This document shows, piece after piece, positions 19,063-28,213 of a stretch of DNA of 64,000 nt (positions are counted from its first letter, which is position 1; each line of letters opens with the position of its first letter). The DNA lies in assembly GCA_964035575.1 (NCBI GenBank), contig OZ037855.1, positions 1,602,289-1,666,288 on the forward strand, in the 5' to 3' direction. The notes under the pieces were generated by a model, which saw only the letters and a list, made by a program, of their open reading frames with translations, made no database searches and had not been told where the DNA came from. The DNA is from Rhynchopus sp. YZ270_cl-10. Taxonomy: Eukaryota; Euglenozoa; Diplonemea; Diplonemida; Diplonemidae. The position numbers were made by a program, and so were the translations under genes.

Positions 19063-21609
19063 ATGCGGAGTGTGTTTGCGATCGCGTCAGCGATGCTGGT
19101 GCAGGCGATGCTGGTGTCCGGGCAGAGGGGTGGCGGTGGTGGCGGCGGCGGCGGAGGAGGAGGAGGTGGAGGGTGCAACAGGCCTGATGCAGAGATCGAC
19201 CCGTGCGTGGGTGTTGCCGCAGGGACAGTGTGCAGCTTTGCGGATGGCAACGCACTTGTGTGTGGTGTATGTGGTTCGAACAACCGCTGCGTTGACCTGT
19301 GCGTGCCCGATGGGAGCAGCAACTGCGGGGCGGTGACAGATGCGCCTGACACGGATGCACCAACAACAGATGCACCTGCCACAGACCCACCTGCCACGGA
19401 CGCACCTGACACAGCAGTCCCCACTGCCGAGCCGACTGGTGCACCTGACACAGATGCGCCGCCAACAGCAGTGCCCACAGACCCACCTGCCACTGCCGAG
19501 CCAACGGCTGAGCCAACTGGGGCACCTGACACGGATGCACCAGCAACAGATGCACCTGCCACCGACCCACCTGCCACGGACGCACCTGACACAGCAGTCC
19601 CCACTGCCGAGCCGACTGGTGCGCCTGACACAGATGCGCCGCCAACAGCAGTGCCCACAGCCGAGCCAACGAGTGCACCTGTGTCCGGAACGCCTGTGGA
19701 CGAGGCAGACATCACATGTCCTTCGGCACCTGTAACCGGGAACGCGATTGACGAACCGTGTATGGACACACACATTGTGCCGTCGCTGATCGCACCTGTG
19801 TTTGCGCACCCGACAACACTGACTTCGACGGCAGGACGTCTGGAGGTGACGCTGACTGTGGAGCAGCACCAGCTCGACGCAGGCGCATTCAAGAAGAACG
19901 TGCGTGCCTTCTGCTACGAGGGTGTGTGCTCTGTGCCTGGGCCGACATGGCGTGTGTTCCCCGGTGACACTGTGGTGCTGACGCTGGTGAACAACTTGCT
20001 GGATGTGGAGCCCGAGCTGACCACGTCGGACGGGGAGGATCTGAACTCGTTCCGTGAGGCGAACATCACAAACATGCACACTCACGGGCTGCACGTCGAC
20101 CCTTCTGAGGACAACGTGATCATCGGTGTGGCGCCCGGGGGTGGGTCAAAGACATACACGTACGTGATCCCTGCGAACCACCTGCCCGGAACACACTGGT
20201 ACCACTCGCACCACCACGGGTCGAGCTCGCTTCAGGTGCAGGGAGGAATGGTTGGGATGATTGTGGTGGACGTGCCGGACTTTGAAGAGTCGCCGCCGAC
20301 GGAGGTGGAGACGTTTGCGACGGAGTCTGCACGCACGCAGTGGGCAGGGATGCCTGTGTCGCGCATGTCGATCTCGCACCACGCGCTGTGCTCGTGCAAC
20401 CCAACCGGGGCGGGGTTCAGCCTGCGCAGCTACTCGACGCTGCGGGAGGTGACTGGCGACAACATCCCGCTTGGGGCTGAGCTGGTGGAGAACTCTGATG
20501 GATCGCAGACGCAGCAGGTGCTGCTTGTGAACGGGCAGCGCCAGCCTGTGCTCGAGATGCGTGTCGGTGTGTGGAACCGGTTTGAGCTGCTGAACGCAGT
20601 GGGGGACGTGTACTTGGAGATTGAGCTGCGGACGGCTGTGGCGCTTGGGGGCGGTGGGGCGACTGCGTGCGAGATGATGCTGCTGTCGCTGGACGGTGTG
20701 TTCCCGCACAGTGGCGCACGGTCGATCTCGCACGTGCTGATGACGCCTGCGACCCGTGCGGGCATTGCGGTGCGCTGCAGCACTGCAGGTGAGTTCTACC
20801 TGCAGAGCAACCCCACAGAGCGTGCGTCTGCGTACGACGTCGGCTTCCTGCAGAACCTTGTCACGTTGTCGGTGAGTGCGGGCGGCGGTGAGGACGGTAC
20901 CACGGATGCACCTGTGCTTGCGGAGGCAGACGTGATCCGTCCGAACTACCTGCAGAACCTGTTGGAGGCGACGCCCGTGTCGGAGTGGCAGGTGGCGACA
21001 CGCCAAGGTGGTGTTGTGGGCGGCGGGAACTGGCTCGGTGTGGGTGAGAACTGCGCAACGCTTGACGACTGCCCGCAGCTTGCGTTTGGCTTCCCCGAGT
21101 CTGACGACGCGTCGCGCAAGCTGGAGAACTTCCGCTACCGCCACGTGGGGCGTCTGTGCGACGTGGAGGACGTTGTGATCAACGGTGGTGGAGCCACACC
21201 GCACCCGCTCCACTTCCACGTGAACCACTTCCAGGTAGTGTCGTATGCCGGGAACGCGGCGACGCTTGCGGACTGGGGTGAGGTGGGCGACTGGCGCGAC
21301 ACCATCCCTGCCATTGGTGGTGGGCAGCTGCGCTTCCGCCACGCACTCGACGAGCACGGTGGTAACGTGATGATGCACTGCCACTTCCTGTGGCACGAGG
21401 ACCAGGGGATGATGGACAGGTACTTCGTTGCTGGGAACAACGAAGACGGGACTGGCAGTGTCGACCCCTGCACAGCGGACGGTGCGAACTTCTGTGACGA
21501 CAGCGTCCCGACCTCTGCCTTCGACAACGCCTACCCTCAAATCCCTGGGTCCTGCCCTGTGTACAGATCTGCTGCCGGCGATGCAGTTCCACAGCCGCCA
21601 ACAGAGTAG
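19063..21609 (+). CDS. secreted multicopper oxidase (laccase/CotA-like) with mucin-like linker
   Basis: Intact 848-residue single-exon gene. Order: signal peptide (MRSVFAIASAMLVQAMLVSG), a run of about 16 Gly, a small Cys-rich module (about 40-90, eight Cys), then a linker of Thr/Asp/Ala/Pro repeats (about 90-215), then the oxidase. Such enzymes take electrons from phenols, metal ions or similar donors at a type 1 copper and reduce O2 to water at a trinuclear centre. All four ligand motifs are present: HTHG (H339, H341), HWYHSHHHG (H378-H385), HPLHFHVNHF (H714, H717, H719) and HCHFLWHEDQGM (H772-C773-H774, H778, M783). The substrate cannot be told from sequence; the acidic DEDQ-poor domain 3 gives no clear ferroxidase signature. 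The linker is probably O-glycosylated. The ATG at 19063 is preferred because it starts the signal peptide. Confidence 0.92.
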   Translation: MRSVFAIASAMLVQAMLVSGQRGGGGGGGGGGGGGGGCNRPDAEIDPCVGVAAGTVCSFADGNALVCGVCGSNNRCVDLCVPDGSSNCGAVTDAPDTDAPTTDAPATDPPATDAPDTAVPTAEPTGAPDTDAPPTAVPTDPPATAEPTAEPTGAPDTDAPATDAPATDPPATDAPDTAVPTAEPTGAPDTDAPPTAVPTAEPTSAPVSGTPVDEADITCPSAPVTGNAIDEPCMDTHIVPSLIAPVFAHPTTLTSTAGRLEVTLTVEQHQLDAGAFKKNVRAFCYEGVCSVPGPTWRVFPGDTVVLTLVNNLLDVEPELTTSDGEDLNSFREANITNMHTHGLHVDPSEDNVIIGVAPGGGSKTYTYVIPANHLPGTHWYHSHHHGSSSLQVQGGMVGMIVVDVPDFEESPPTEVETFATESARTQWAGMPVSRMSISHHALCSCNPTGAGFSLRSYSTLREVTGDNIPLGAELVENSDGSQTQQVLLVNGQRQPVLEMRVGVWNRFELLNAVGDVYLEIELRTAVALGGGGATACEMMLLSLDGVFPHSGARSISHVLMTPATRAGIAVRCSTAGEFYLQSNPTERASAYDVGFLQNLVTLSVSAGGGEDGTTDAPVLAEADVIRPNYLQNLLEATPVSEWQVATRQGGVVGGGNWLGVGENCATLDDCPQLAFGFPESDDASRKLENFRYRHVGRLCDVEDVVINGGGATPHPLHFHVNHFQVVSYAGNAATLADWGEVGDWRDTIPAIGGGQLRFRHALDEHGGNVMMHCHFLWHEDQGMMDRYFVAGNNEDGTGSVDPCTADGANFCDDSVPTSAFDNAYPQIPGSCPVYRSAAGDAVPQPPTE
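19320..19700 (+). repeat. in-frame repeat coding the Thr/Asp/Ala/Pro linker
   Basis: Imperfect coding repeats around ACAGATGCACCTGCCACAGA, including a large tandem duplication: TDAPATDPPATDAPDTAVPT occurs twice. Length is likely to vary between alleles. Confidence 0.8.
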
Positions 21610-22680
21610 AAGGACAAACTCCTGAACTTTATGCAAGGCGGAAAAAAACGCCACAGAAATTGTTTATTTCCCCCGTCCTTTTGGTGCCTGCACCCACCCC
21701 TTTTGTTGTTGCCAGATGTGTGTCGTGAGGCTCACACATCTGGTAATTTTCTTTTGTTTCTATTATTATTTTATCATTCTTGTTTCCCCTCCCTCTCCCG
21801 AATATTCTGAACTGGTCACTTACTTCACTTGACACTGGCTACTGTAGAAATAGACAGACAGCCGTGCTCTCTTCTGTGTGGTGTTTGTGGCCTCTCCCTC
21901 ACCCTGGCGTTTTTGTTGTGCCCCACTTTACTTCCTTTGAATCTAGGCATGAAGAACTCTTTGAAAAAGTGAATGAATACAAAACCTTCTGATTGATAGG
22001 GTGCAATTATCACCTGTCAAATCGAAAATATCGAACTTAAGCTTTTGCCCTTGGCAGAAGCTGGCAAGGAGGTGATCCTCTCATTTCCTTGCCATATTGA
22101 CAACCGAAGTGTTGTTTCTCAAAACATTTCTTTTTGACTACATGAGAGACAAAAGTTCGGCTTCAATTTCTTGTCATTTTAATCAGCAGAAACAGGAATC
22201 CATGAACTTAAATATCAAGACTTTTTGGTGAACCGCTTGTATAGTAGGTTTGCTCCATCAGTCTTTCAGTTTGTCTTTGTAACTCAGGAGACAGCAACAC
22301 CCTTCCCAGTATTTGTGTTCTGTACGAGAGAAACTCCAAGCCCACTGCTCGGTGGGCAGAACACACCTCCCTTCGAACCTGCTGCGAGAGAAGTCACGTT
22401 CTCTCGGCTGCAACATTTTACATTTTTGCAAACTTCATTTTCCTAATATCCAACCTTCATTTGGCATTGAGCTCTCGTTTTCCATGGTGGTCACAGCACC
22501 TACCAAAAAAAAAAGCGTTTGCAATGTTACTTATTCGAAGCGTCGGTTTGTGTTTCTTTCAACTGTTCTCTCTCTGAGACTATGATAGTAACAAAAAGAA
22601 CCTCATACTTCATTTTTAGGGGGACTGCCAAAAAGGGGACCACTTTTTTACACATTACAACACACTTGTCCTTTCTTTTT
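21610..22680. other. spacer after the oxidase gene
   Basis: About 1.1 kb of AT-rich sequence; no gene or repeat recognised apart from an AAAAGGGGACCACTTTTTTA block near 22632 that recurs near 23747-23790 in the retroelement fragment. Confidence 0.4.
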
Positions 22681-23156
22681 TAACCCCTCCCTTCTTTTCC
22701 CTCCCCCTTTCCTTTGTTTTTATTTTATTGTGAGCCTTGTACGCCTCCACGGGGCGGTCCCTGGGCAACGGTTGAGGGTGCAGGCCGGCGAAGCGCAAGG
22801 CGTAGTGTGTCTTGCCCTTATTTCCTTTTGATTTTTGTTTTCTTTTTGTTTTCTTTTTGGTGAAGATGTGCAGGTGGAGAGCCCAGGTATGGGCTGTAGC
22901 GCTCCTGTGTGGAGCCATGGATGACGGTGGAGGCGGCAGCGCAAGAAGCCATCGAGCAGCACCTGACGATAGCAGCAACCCCAGCGGCGGCAGCACCTTC
23001 AGAGGTATCGGCTACTACAGATGCAGCAGTGGCAGTTTCAGCTCGTGCACTGTACTAAAAGCAGCGGCAAGCAAGTACTGGGGAAGCAACCCCAGTGGGG
23101 CAGCGGCAACGGGACCCACTACAGCAGCGCCAACAGCAGTAGCTATTTTTTGCGTG

Positions 23157-23709
23157 ATATCCTTGCACAGCATCCTTGCACAACATCCTTGCACAGCATC
23201 CTTGCACAGCATCCTTGCACAGCATCCTTGCACAGCATCCTTGCACAGCATCCTTGCACAGCATCCTTGCACAGCATCCTTGCACAGCATCCTTGCACAG
23301 CATCCTTGCACAGCATCCTTGCACAGCATCCTTGCACAGCATCCTTGCACAGCATCCTTGCACAGCATCCTTGCACAGCATCCTTGCACAGCATCCTTGC
23401 ACAGCATCCTTGCACAGCATCCTTGCACAGCATCCTTGCACAGCATCCTTGCACAGCATCCTTGCACAGCATCCTTGCACAGCATCCTTGCACAGCATCC
23501 TTGCACAGCATCCTTGCACAGCATCCTTGCACAGCATCCTTGCACAGCATCCTTGCACAGCATCCTTGCACAGCATCCTTGCACAGCATCCTTGCACAGC
23601 ATCCTTGCACAGCATCCTTGCACAGCATCCTTGCACAGCATCCTTGCACAGCATCCTTGCACAGCATCCTTGCACAGCATCCTTGCACAGCATCCTTGCA
23701 CAGCATCCT
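23157..23709. repeat. 13-bp minisatellite (CATCCTTGCACAG), about 42 copies
   Basis: Almost perfect array with one early CAACATCC variant. Every frame is open (LHSILAQHPCTAS on the plus strand). It lies inside the truncated retroelement copy, so it expanded after, or together with, the decay of that copy. Confidence 0.95.
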
Positions 23710-23802
23710 GGTATCTGGTATCTAGGGTGCACAGGGTGCAAACCCGCAAAGGGGACCATTTTTTACAGGGGACCATTTTTTACACATTACAACACACTTG
23801 CA

Positions 23803-23890
23803 CACAGCAGCAACAGCAGCAACAGCAGCAACAGCAGCAACAGCAGAAACAGCAGCAACAGCAGCAACAGCAGCAACAACAACAGCTTCC
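23803..23890 (+). repeat. CAGCAA/CAG trinucleotide-type repeat
   Basis: Run of CAGCAACAG units coding Gln in one frame and Ser/Asn or Ala/Thr in the others. Part of the low-complexity N-terminal region of the retroelement ORF. Confidence 0.85.
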
Positions 23891-24434
23891 TCCTCAGTGG
23901 CAGGAGCCCCCTTCCCCCCCTTTTTTACCCCAAAAAGAGGCCTCTTGAGCCCAACAACCCAAGCAGCTGCAGCTTTGATAGCAGCAACAAAAACTTGTGT
24001 GGAGGCAACAAAGCAAAAAACTGTTGTCATAACAACCCACACCCCCCTCCCCCCCATGATATCCCCAAAAAGAGGCAATGTATGCCCAACCACATCAGTG
24101 GCTGCAACTGTGATAGCAGCAAAAACGAACTCTTCGGAGTCCTGGGTGGGGTCCCAGTATCACCCCTGGTGTGCAGCAGCAGCAGTTCCAAAGGCCTTTA
24201 CAGCAGCAGTTCCAACAGCAGGCTCAACAGCAGCAACATCAGCAGCACCAACACCAACAGCATATGCAACAGCAGCATCAACACCTACAGCAGACGCATC
24301 AACATCAGCAGCAACGGCAGGAACAACGTAGGGGGTGGTGAGCGAGGTATGCCGGTGTTTGGGGTCAGCCTTGTGGGGCGAGAAGGACAGAGGTAGTGTA
24401 CCCCAGCTTGGCGATTCCTTTCGTCATTATTGTC

Positions 24435-24507
24435 GGTCGTGTAGCTCAGTCGGTAGAGCATTGGTCTAATAAGCCAACGGTCCCAGGTTCGAGCCCTGTC
24501 ACGACCA
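24435..24507 (+). tRNA. tRNA-Ile (AAT)
   Basis: 73 nt. Acceptor GGTCGTG pairs with CACGACC, A discriminator. Anticodon stem TTGGT/GCCAA with loop CTAATAA. T-run downstream (CTTTTTC) as a Pol III terminator. First member of the RNA gene cluster. Confidence 0.95.
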
Positions 24508-24585
24508 ATACTTTTTCTACTACTTTGACTTCATTCACTTCAAAAAATGTTGGCCACGTAAAAAATATACATACCCTAAAACAAG

Positions 24586-24592
24586 GCCTCTT

Positions 24593-24641
<49 letters not shown>

Positions 24642-24658
24642 AATCCCAGGTGGAGGCA
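24586..24658 (+). tRNA. tRNA-Phe (GAA)
   Basis: 73 nt. Anticodon stem TCAGA/TCTGA around loop CTGAAGA. Acceptor GCCTCTT pairs with TGGAGGC apart from the last position. A TCTTTTTTTT terminator follows at once. Confidence 0.93.
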
Positions 24659-25288
24659 CTTCTCTTTTTTTTCCCCTCAGCTCTAATAACAATTTTCAAG
24701 GTGCGCTGTGTTACCACATTGAAAAAGTGCGCTGTGCTACTACATCCCAATTTTTTGGATGAAATTTTTTTGGTATGTCGGGCACACAGCGCAGACCCCG
24801 ATATGGGCGCACAGAACCCCCCCCATTGTGGGCGCACAGAACAGGCCCTCCGTTGTGGGCGCACAGCTCACTGTGTGCTGTGCAAGTTTCAGCATATGGC
24901 TTCTGGCAACAAAAACTTAAAAAAAATTTTGGCCGAAAATTATTTTTTGGCCTGCAATCAGGTTGAGCTGAGATGCTATGTAACATGTAAGTCAGTCAGT
25001 CTGTTTCATGTTCCCACTGATCAAAGTTCGTTCGAGATGGAAAGGACTGAAAAGGAAGCACATGTGGAAATGTTAAGGAATCCCCACCCATTTCCGCATG
25101 TGCTTCCGGCAACAAAAACTGATTGCTCCGGGATTTGATTTTGGTACCATTTTTCACCAAATCCAAAAAAATTGGCAGAGTAGCACAGCCGCAAACGTTA
25201 GCATTATGACACGTGTTTGCGGATGTGCTCTCACCCCCAAAAAAAATGGGCAATACAAGGCCAAAAAACAAACGCACAAAAAGAAGTG

Positions 25289-25362
25289 TACACCTATCCG
25301 GGTTTGAACCGGAGACCTCCTCGGTGTTAACGAGGCGTCATAACCAACTAGACCATAGGTGC
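25289..25362 (-). tRNA. tRNA-Val (AAC)
   Basis: 74 nt on the minus strand. Anticodon stem CCTCG/CGAGG with loop TTAACAC; GTTCAAA T-loop; acceptor GCACCTA with TAGGTGT (G-U first pair). T-run downstream on the minus strand. Confidence 0.92.
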
Positions 25363-25483
25363 TGACATTTATATGGTTCGTAGAAACGAGATGGTGTGTG
25401 CATTCACCACCCAAAACCCAAAACTGTGTCAAAATAAAAAAAATTTTGGACAGAAGAAAATGGGAATATGGGTACAAAACGAA

Positions 25484-25552
25484 GGCTTAGTCTAGTGGCA
25501 TGATTCTCGCTTTGGGTGCGAGAGGTCCAGGGTTCGATTCCCTGCTGAGCCC
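25484..25552 (+). tRNA. tRNA-Pro (TGG), three nt short
   Basis: Anticodon stem CTCGC/GCGAG around TTTGGGT; the T-arm and 3' acceptor are normal (CTGAGCC) with a C discriminator and TTTTTTT terminator. The junction between 5' acceptor and D-arm lacks about three bases (GGCTTA runs straight into GTCTAG), giving 69 nt instead of about 72. Functional status uncertain. Confidence 0.75.
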
Positions 25553-25659
25553 CTCTTTTTTTCAAGTTTTTGTGTCACAGATTTTTTGTCAGAAAAACAA
25601 ATTGTGAAAAAAACTGATCCCTTGAAAAATTGATTCTGGACAATAGAAGGAAAAAAGTG

Positions 25660-25741
25660 TGACAGGAGTGGGGTTTGAACCCACGCCTCCGAAGAGAAAG
25701 GAACTTGAGTCCTCCGCCTTAGACCTCTCGGCCATCCTGCC
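25660..25741 (-). tRNA. tRNA-Leu (CAA)
   Basis: 82 nt with a long variable arm (TCTCTTCGGAGG). Anticodon stem GAGGA/TCCTT, loop CTCAAGT. Acceptor GGCAGGA/TCCTGTC. Confidence 0.92.
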
Positions 25742-25849
25742 TTGCCAACAGATTTATATTAGAAATGAAATGAGAATGATGAGAAAGGACAACCAAAACA
25801 GAGCAAAAGGAAAAACAGAAAAAAACACAACACATAAAAAGAATTCCCC

Positions 25850-25914
25850 GGCCGGGAATTGAACCCGGGTCTTCCGCCGGAAATACTGACCTCTATACTA
25901 CCGAGGATACAATG
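25850..25914 (-). pseudogene. tRNA-Glu-like gene lacking the anticodon loop
   Basis: On the minus strand the acceptor TCCTCGG, D-arm, T-arm (CCCGGGTTCAATTCCCGG) and 3' end CCGGGGAA are all those of a eukaryotic tRNA-Glu, with a TTTTT terminator. The anticodon arm is only TTTCCGGCGGAA, about eight nt short: the stem arms abut and no 7-nt loop or anticodon exists. Total about 64 nt. Probably a pseudogene made by a precise deletion. Confidence 0.75.
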
Positions 25915-25995
25915 AAGCCTGTTTTTAAAAAGAATGCGTCCAGAGAAAGTCTTCAATCGCACCGAATCTGAAAAATAAAAAACAAAGAAAAGAAT

Positions 25996-26068
25996 TACCC
26001 CATGTGGGACTCGAACCCACAACCTTTGGATTAGAAGTCCAACGCGCTATCCATTGCGCCAATGGGGC
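25996..26068 (-). tRNA. tRNA-Arg (TCT)
   Basis: 73 nt. Anticodon stem TTGGA/TCCAA, loop CTTCTAA. Acceptor GCCCCAT/ATGGGGT. Confidence 0.95.
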
Positions 26069-26159
26069 TTGTTTCATATTCTTTTCTCGTTTTAAGGAAG
26101 TGTCCCTTCACGGTCAACACCACCTGTAAAAATTGTGAAGGAAATTCAAAAATGAAAAG

Positions 26160-26232
26160 TACAACTAGCTGGGATTGAACCAGCGATCTTCCGCGTGTAA
26201 GGCGGACGTCCTAACCACTAGACGATAGCTGC
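26160..26232 (-). tRNA. tRNA-Val (TAC)
   Basis: 73 nt. Anticodon stem TCCGC/GCGGA, loop CTTACAC. Acceptor GCAGCTA/TAGTTGT with G-U pairs at the first and fourth positions. Confidence 0.92.
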
Positions 26233-26333
26233 CCAAACTTAGTGAGATGTTGGCAAGGGTCTGACCAACTTTTTTTTGGTGTGCAAAAAATTTTTTTCAA
26301 GTCAAAAAAATGGGTTCACTGAAAAAGGTTTTC

Positions 26334-26406
26334 TAGCAGAGATAGGTTTCGATCCTATGACCTGTGGGTTATGAGCCCACCGCGCTGACCACTGCGCCAC
26401 TCTGCT
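26334..26406 (-). tRNA. initiator tRNA-Met (CAT)
   Basis: 73 nt. Starts AGCAGAGTGGCGCAGTGG with an A1-T72 pair, anticodon stem GTGGG/CCCAC with loop CTCATAA, and the T-loop ATCGAAA. These are the identity marks of eukaryotic cytosolic initiator tRNA, good evidence that this is nuclear eukaryotic DNA. Confidence 0.95.
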
Positions 26407-26456
26407 TCTAATTACTTCCAACGATGTTTTCTACATGCCCAGCTTAAAAAAGGCTA

Positions 26457-26527
26457 TGCGACCGCCGGGAATCGAACCCGGGTCGAACCCTTGGGAGGGG
26501 TCCATCATGCCACTAGACCACGGTCGC
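26457..26527 (-). tRNA. tRNA-Gly (CCC)
   Basis: 71 nt. Anticodon stem GACCC/GGGTT, loop CTCCCAA. Acceptor GCGACCG/CGGTCGC. Confidence 0.94.
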
Positions 26528-26546
26528 CTTATCAAGGGATAAAAGG

Positions 26547-26622
26547 GCTCGACGCTCTGCCTAGTGGTTAAGGCACAGGTCTTATGAGCCTGGGATCGCG
26601 GGTTCAAACCCCGCCGGGAGCA
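26547..26622 (+). tRNA. tRNA-Ile (TAT)-like, aberrant acceptor/D junction
   Basis: Anticodon stem CAGGT/GCCTG, loop CTTATGA; normal T-arm and 3' end CGGGAGCA. The 5' side does not fit: GCTC occurs twice (26547 and 26554). From the first the acceptor mismatches at three positions and the D-arm starts late; from the second about four bases are missing. No intron, although eukaryotic Ile-TAT genes usually have one. May be defective. Confidence 0.6.
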
Positions 26623-26704
26623 AAGCCTTTTTTTTGTTCTGTGAAACACTGTTCATTCCTCCTGTTCTTTCGATGACTCCTCCAGAAGTTGCAAAGGAAC
26701 AGTA

Positions 26705-26786
26705 GCGGACGTATCCAAGTGGTTACGGAGGTGCACTCGAAATGCATTGGGCTCTGCCCGCGCAGGTTCAAATCCTGCCGTCCGCG
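26705..26786 (+). tRNA. tRNA-Ser (CGA)
   Basis: 82 nt with a long variable arm (GGGCTCTGCCC). Anticodon stem GTGCA/TGCAT, loop CTCGAAA. Acceptor GCGGACG/CGTCCGC, G discriminator. Confidence 0.94.
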
Positions 26787-26859
26787 TTATTGTCTTTTTG
26801 CTGTGTAGGGGGAACCCTGTACATTCCATACATCTCAAATAGCCCAAATAAATTTTCAC

Positions 26860-27450
26860 TGGGAGTAAGTGATTAGGGCATGTGTGATGCTCCAATTTGC
26901 GGTTACGACTTCATAATGGATTCAGGAGCATCCAAACATCCCATTTTCCCATTAGTTTCCCATTTTTGACGATCTGGCTATTGCAGAATAGAGGTGAAAA
27001 TGACATTTTGCTGGGTCATTTTCGCGAACTCGATTAGGGCACTTCTGATGCTCTAATTTGCGGTTACAACCTCATAATGAATTCAGGAGCATCCGAATGA
27101 CCCATTATCCCAACGTTTTCACATTTTGGACGATCTTGCTATTGCGGAGTATCCGGTGGAAAATCGGAAAATTCCATGTGTACCGTGTTTCACTGGGAGT
27201 AAGTGATTAGGACATGTGTGATGCTCCAATTTGCGGTTCCGACCTCATGATGGCTTCAGGAGCATCCAAATAACCCGTTTTCCCAACGTTTTCGCATTTT
27301 TGACCAGTTGGGCTGTTGCGGAATAGCAGGTAAAAACGGTCATTTTGGCCACCTCAATTAGGGCACTTCTGATGCTCCAATCAAATCGTCCGACCTCATG
27401 ATGGGTTCGGGAGCACCCAAATAACACATATTCCCAACGTTTTCGCGTTT
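26860..27450. repeat. satellite block, inverted relative to the 40-kb block
   Basis: Four imperfect copies, about 150 bp each, of a unit with ATTAGGGCACTTCTGATGCT, CCTCATGATGG.TTC.GGAGCA and TTCCCAACGTTTTCGC. Reverse-complemented, they match the 170-bp units at 39.9-41 kb (for example GACGATTTGATTGGAGCATC is shared exactly). A piece also occurs at 29338-29362. Confidence 0.75.
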
Positions 27451-27507
27451 TTGATCCTGTGTGAGCAATCCAGAACAACTTTCTGCTTCAGTAAAAAAAA
27501 GTAAAAA

Positions 27508-27626
27508 GGATTCAAGCACCCGGACTTCCCAGCTGGTCACCCACGCCAGTACTATCCAGGCCTGCTGGTGCTTAACTTCTCAAATCAGGCGGGATGAGGT
27601 GTATTCACCAGAGTATGGCCGAATCC
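27508..27626 (-). rRNA. 5S rRNA, copy 1
   Basis: 119 nt on the minus strand, GGATTCGGCCATAC at the 5' end and CCGGGTGCTTGAATCC at the 3' end, which pair as helix I. Internal blocks GAAGTTAAGCACC, GCCTGGATAGTACT and GACC.GCTGGGAAGTCC match eukaryotic 5S. T-run follows. Dispersed among tRNA genes rather than in an rDNA array. Confidence 0.96.
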
Positions 27627-27710
27627 AATACTGAGTCATGATGGACAACATGTGAACAGGTTGTTTGTGACCTAACAACGAACCAGAAATAGAACAGTGA
27701 AAAAAAAACA

Positions 27711-27783
27711 AGGCACTAGAGGGGATCGAACCCTCGACCTCTCGCTTACTGGGCGAGCGCTCTAACCACTGAGCTATAGCGCC
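27711..27783 (-). tRNA. tRNA-Thr (AGT)
   Basis: 73 nt. Anticodon stem CTCGC/GCGAG, loop CCAGTAA. Acceptor GGCGCTA/TAGTGCC with T discriminator. Confidence 0.94.
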
Positions 27784-27904
27784 ATGCTTTCTCTCCATCT
27801 TCTTTTCTTTGAAGGGGGTCTTTTGAAATGTACAGAGCACGCATCAAAAATTTCCTTCATACCTCCGCGATGGTGAAAAAATTTTTAACGAAGGAGCCTA
27901 GTAA

Positions 27905-27986
27905 GGCGAGGTGGCCGAGTGGTCTAAGGCGCTACGTTCAGGTCGTAGTCTCTTCGGGGGCGTGAGTTCAAACCTCACCCTCGTCA
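27905..27986 (+). tRNA. tRNA-Leu (CAG)
   Basis: 82 nt, long variable arm (TCTCTTCGGGGG). Anticodon stem CTACG/CGTAG, loop TTCAGGT. TTTTTC follows. Confidence 0.94.
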
Positions 27987-28064
27987 CTTTTTCTTCGTTG
28001 TGTGATCACTTAAAAGCCTATTTCGGCCCAAAGCTTGTTGTTTTAAAGAAGCATCATAATTGTG

Positions 28065-28136
28065 GGGCTCTTAGCTCAGTGGAAGAGCGCCCGTTCCGCA
28101 TACGGGAGGCCGAGAGTTCGAACCTCTCAGGGTCCA
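28065..28136 (+). tRNA. tRNA-Ala (CGC)
   Basis: 72 nt. Anticodon stem CCCGT/ACGGG, loop TCCGCAT. Acceptor GGGCTCT/AGGGTCC. Strong T-run terminator. Confidence 0.94.
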
Positions 28137-28213
28137 CAGTTTTTTTTTCCCCTGTTTTGTTTCTCCTGTGTAAATTGGTTCTCAGAGCTTTCACACCTTG
28201 CTCCCTAAAATGT

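Larger units (their letters stand above)
22690..24370 (+). mobile_element. 3'-truncated copy of the non-LTR retroelement (5' part only)
   Basis: The leader (CGCCTCC...GGTCCCTGGGCA) and first codons (M-C-R-W-R-A-Q-V-W-A-V-A-L-L-C-G-A) match the start of the element at 32.6 kb (M-G-R-W-R-A-Q-I-W-A-V-V-L-L-C-G-A). Similarity resumes at about 24020-24170 (HNNPHPPPPHDIPKKRQCMP, ISGCNCDSSKNELFGVLGG). In between are a 13-bp minisatellite and a CAGCAA repeat not found at the same place in the other copy. The match ends just before the tRNA cluster. Non-LTR insertions usually lose their 5' end, so losing the 3' part points to later deletion or recombination. Confidence 0.7.

Noticed and set aside
20146-21654. 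502-codon minus-strand frame under the oxidase
   Set aside because: Antisense shadow of a GC-rich gene with strong third-position bias; no domain on the minus strand.
23015-23776. Cys-rich minus-strand frame (QGCCARMLCKDAV)
   Set aside because: Translation of the 13-bp minisatellite; open in several frames.
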